Assembly: GCF_014202275.1 (NCBI RefSeq)
Contig: NZ_JACHGF010000006.1
Span: 62,001-126,000 of the forward strand
Length of the DNA: 64,000 nt
Direction: 5' to 3'
Source of the DNA: Rhabdobacter roseus
GTDB taxonomy: Bacteria > Bacteroidota > Bacteroidia > Cytophagales > Spirosomataceae
Below, one piece after another: positions 63,481-64,000 of this stretch. The notes beneath the pieces were generated by a model. It did no database searches, was not told the DNA's origin, and saw only the letters and a program-made list of their open reading frames with translations. The first letter of the stretch is position 1. Each line of letters begins with the position of its first letter. Position numbers and translations under genes: made by a program.

Positions 63481-64000
63481 ATGATCCACAACTATTTTAA
63501 AATAGCGTTTAGAAACCTCTGGAAAAGTCGATTGTTTTCCGTGATCAATGTTTTAGGGCTAAGCGTGGGAATGACTGTTTCCATACTTATTGTACAATTT
63601 GTACTGCACGAATGGAGCTATGACCGATTTCATGAAAATGAAGAACGGATTTTCAGGATACTAAGCTGGAACGTAGAGAAGGGCAAGGAGGTCTCCTATC
63701 CCGGATTTAGTAGCAAGTTGGCCCCGCATCTGGCCGAAAATAATCCGGAAATCCAGAAATACACCCGGATATGGAGAGATAGCGAGGTACTTATAAGAAA
63801 TCCCGACCAATCAACCGAGCTGAAGGCGGAGAAATCGTTCGCCTTTGTAGATAGTACTTTTTTTTCAATCTTTACTTTTAACATTCGCCAGGGAAATCCT
63901 AAAACTTTTCTAGCGAATCCTTTTACTTTAGTCATCTCAAAGCGGATCGCAGAAAAATATTTTGGTGACGAAAATCCGTTGGGTAAGAAGATGCTCTACA
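63481..64000 (+). CDS. FtsX/MacB-type ABC permease V, 3'-truncated by window edge
   Basis: 173 codons are visible from the ATG at 63481 (MIHNYFKIAFRNLWKSRLFS). TM1 (VINVLGLSVGMTVSILIVQF) is followed by EWSYDRFHENEERIFRI, the standard junction into the first periplasmic domain. FAFVDSTFFSIFTFNIRQGN and LVISKRIAEKYFGDENPLGK then match the family. The window ends inside this domain. Base composition is AT-richer than in most array members, like U. The 29-bp gap from U suggests one transcript. Confidence 0.92.
   Translation, partial: MIHNYFKIAFRNLWKSRLFSVINVLGLSVGMTVSILIVQFVLHEWSYDRFHENEERIFRILSWNVEKGKEVSYPGFSSKLAPHLAENNPEIQKYTRIWRDSEVLIRNPDQSTELKAEKSFAFVDSTFFSIFTFNIRQGNPKTFLANPFTLVISKRIAEKYFGDENPLGKKMLY

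Overview
The window looks like a chromosomal segment of a Bacteroidota bacterium, most likely order Cytophagales (Spirosomataceae-like). This is inference from four things: TAnnTTTG-type promoters, an OMP_b-brl_3 outer-membrane protein with a carboxypeptidase-regulatory N-domain, large FtsX/MacB-type permeases starting M-I-R-N-Y-L-K-I-A, and moderately high GC. No tRNA, rRNA, CRISPR array or transposase gene was seen.

The dominant content is a head-to-tail array of 22 paralogous ABC-transporter permease genes, 20 complete and one cut at each window edge, all on the + strand. Complete copies encode about 780-825 residues with the layout TM helix, periplasmic MacB_PCD domain, three-TM FtsX domain, TM helix, second periplasmic domain, three-TM FtsX domain. 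No ABC ATPase, periplasmic adaptor (HlyD/MacA type) or TolC-like gene lies between them, so the permeases must use an ATPase encoded outside the window or act without one. Subgroups recur in interleaved order: K/O (29569, 39832), H/Q (20794, 44815) and L/N/U (32068, 37220, 61031).

Layout: 1-14728, the end of one permease and five complete ones. 14937-17936, an AAA_14/DUF4143 ATPase behind three 32-bp direct repeats, then an exported protein. 18190-28354, four permeases. 28509-29117, a reverse-strand methyltransferase. 29569-47175, seven permeases. 47176-50360, an AT-rich block with a divergent permease between two gene remnants. 50361-52757, a permease. 52917-58353, a KirBac-type potassium channel, an ECF sigma/anti-sigma pair with a divergent DUF6249-like gene, and an outer-membrane beta-barrel protein. 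58513-64000, three more permeases.

Permease genes at the head of four apparent transcription units (1882, 18190, 29569, 58513) share an upstream arrangement not seen before the other permeases. It is a palindrome TGTCCG-N4-CGGACA (degenerate before 1882) followed 52-54 nt later by a TGGYATR element resembling the -24 part of a sigma-54 promoter. This suggests the units are co-activated by one enhancer-binding protein. The sigma factor gene and its divergent neighbour carry mirror-image promoters GTAACC-N18-TCTTAY, consistent with autoregulation. The outer-membrane gene has a TTG-N20-TACATTTG promoter overlapped by a perfect 22-bp palindrome.

Spacers between permeases are mosaics of recurring non-coding pieces: G-run tracts just after stop codons, GGGTACTTT/AAAGTACCC hairpins, and CCCTTTCTCC-N3-GGAGAAAGGG hairpins with a GGGGATAGAGGC tail. 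The heptamer AAGTACC/GGTACTT is strikingly frequent in genes and spacers alike but absent from the AT-rich permease at 47616.
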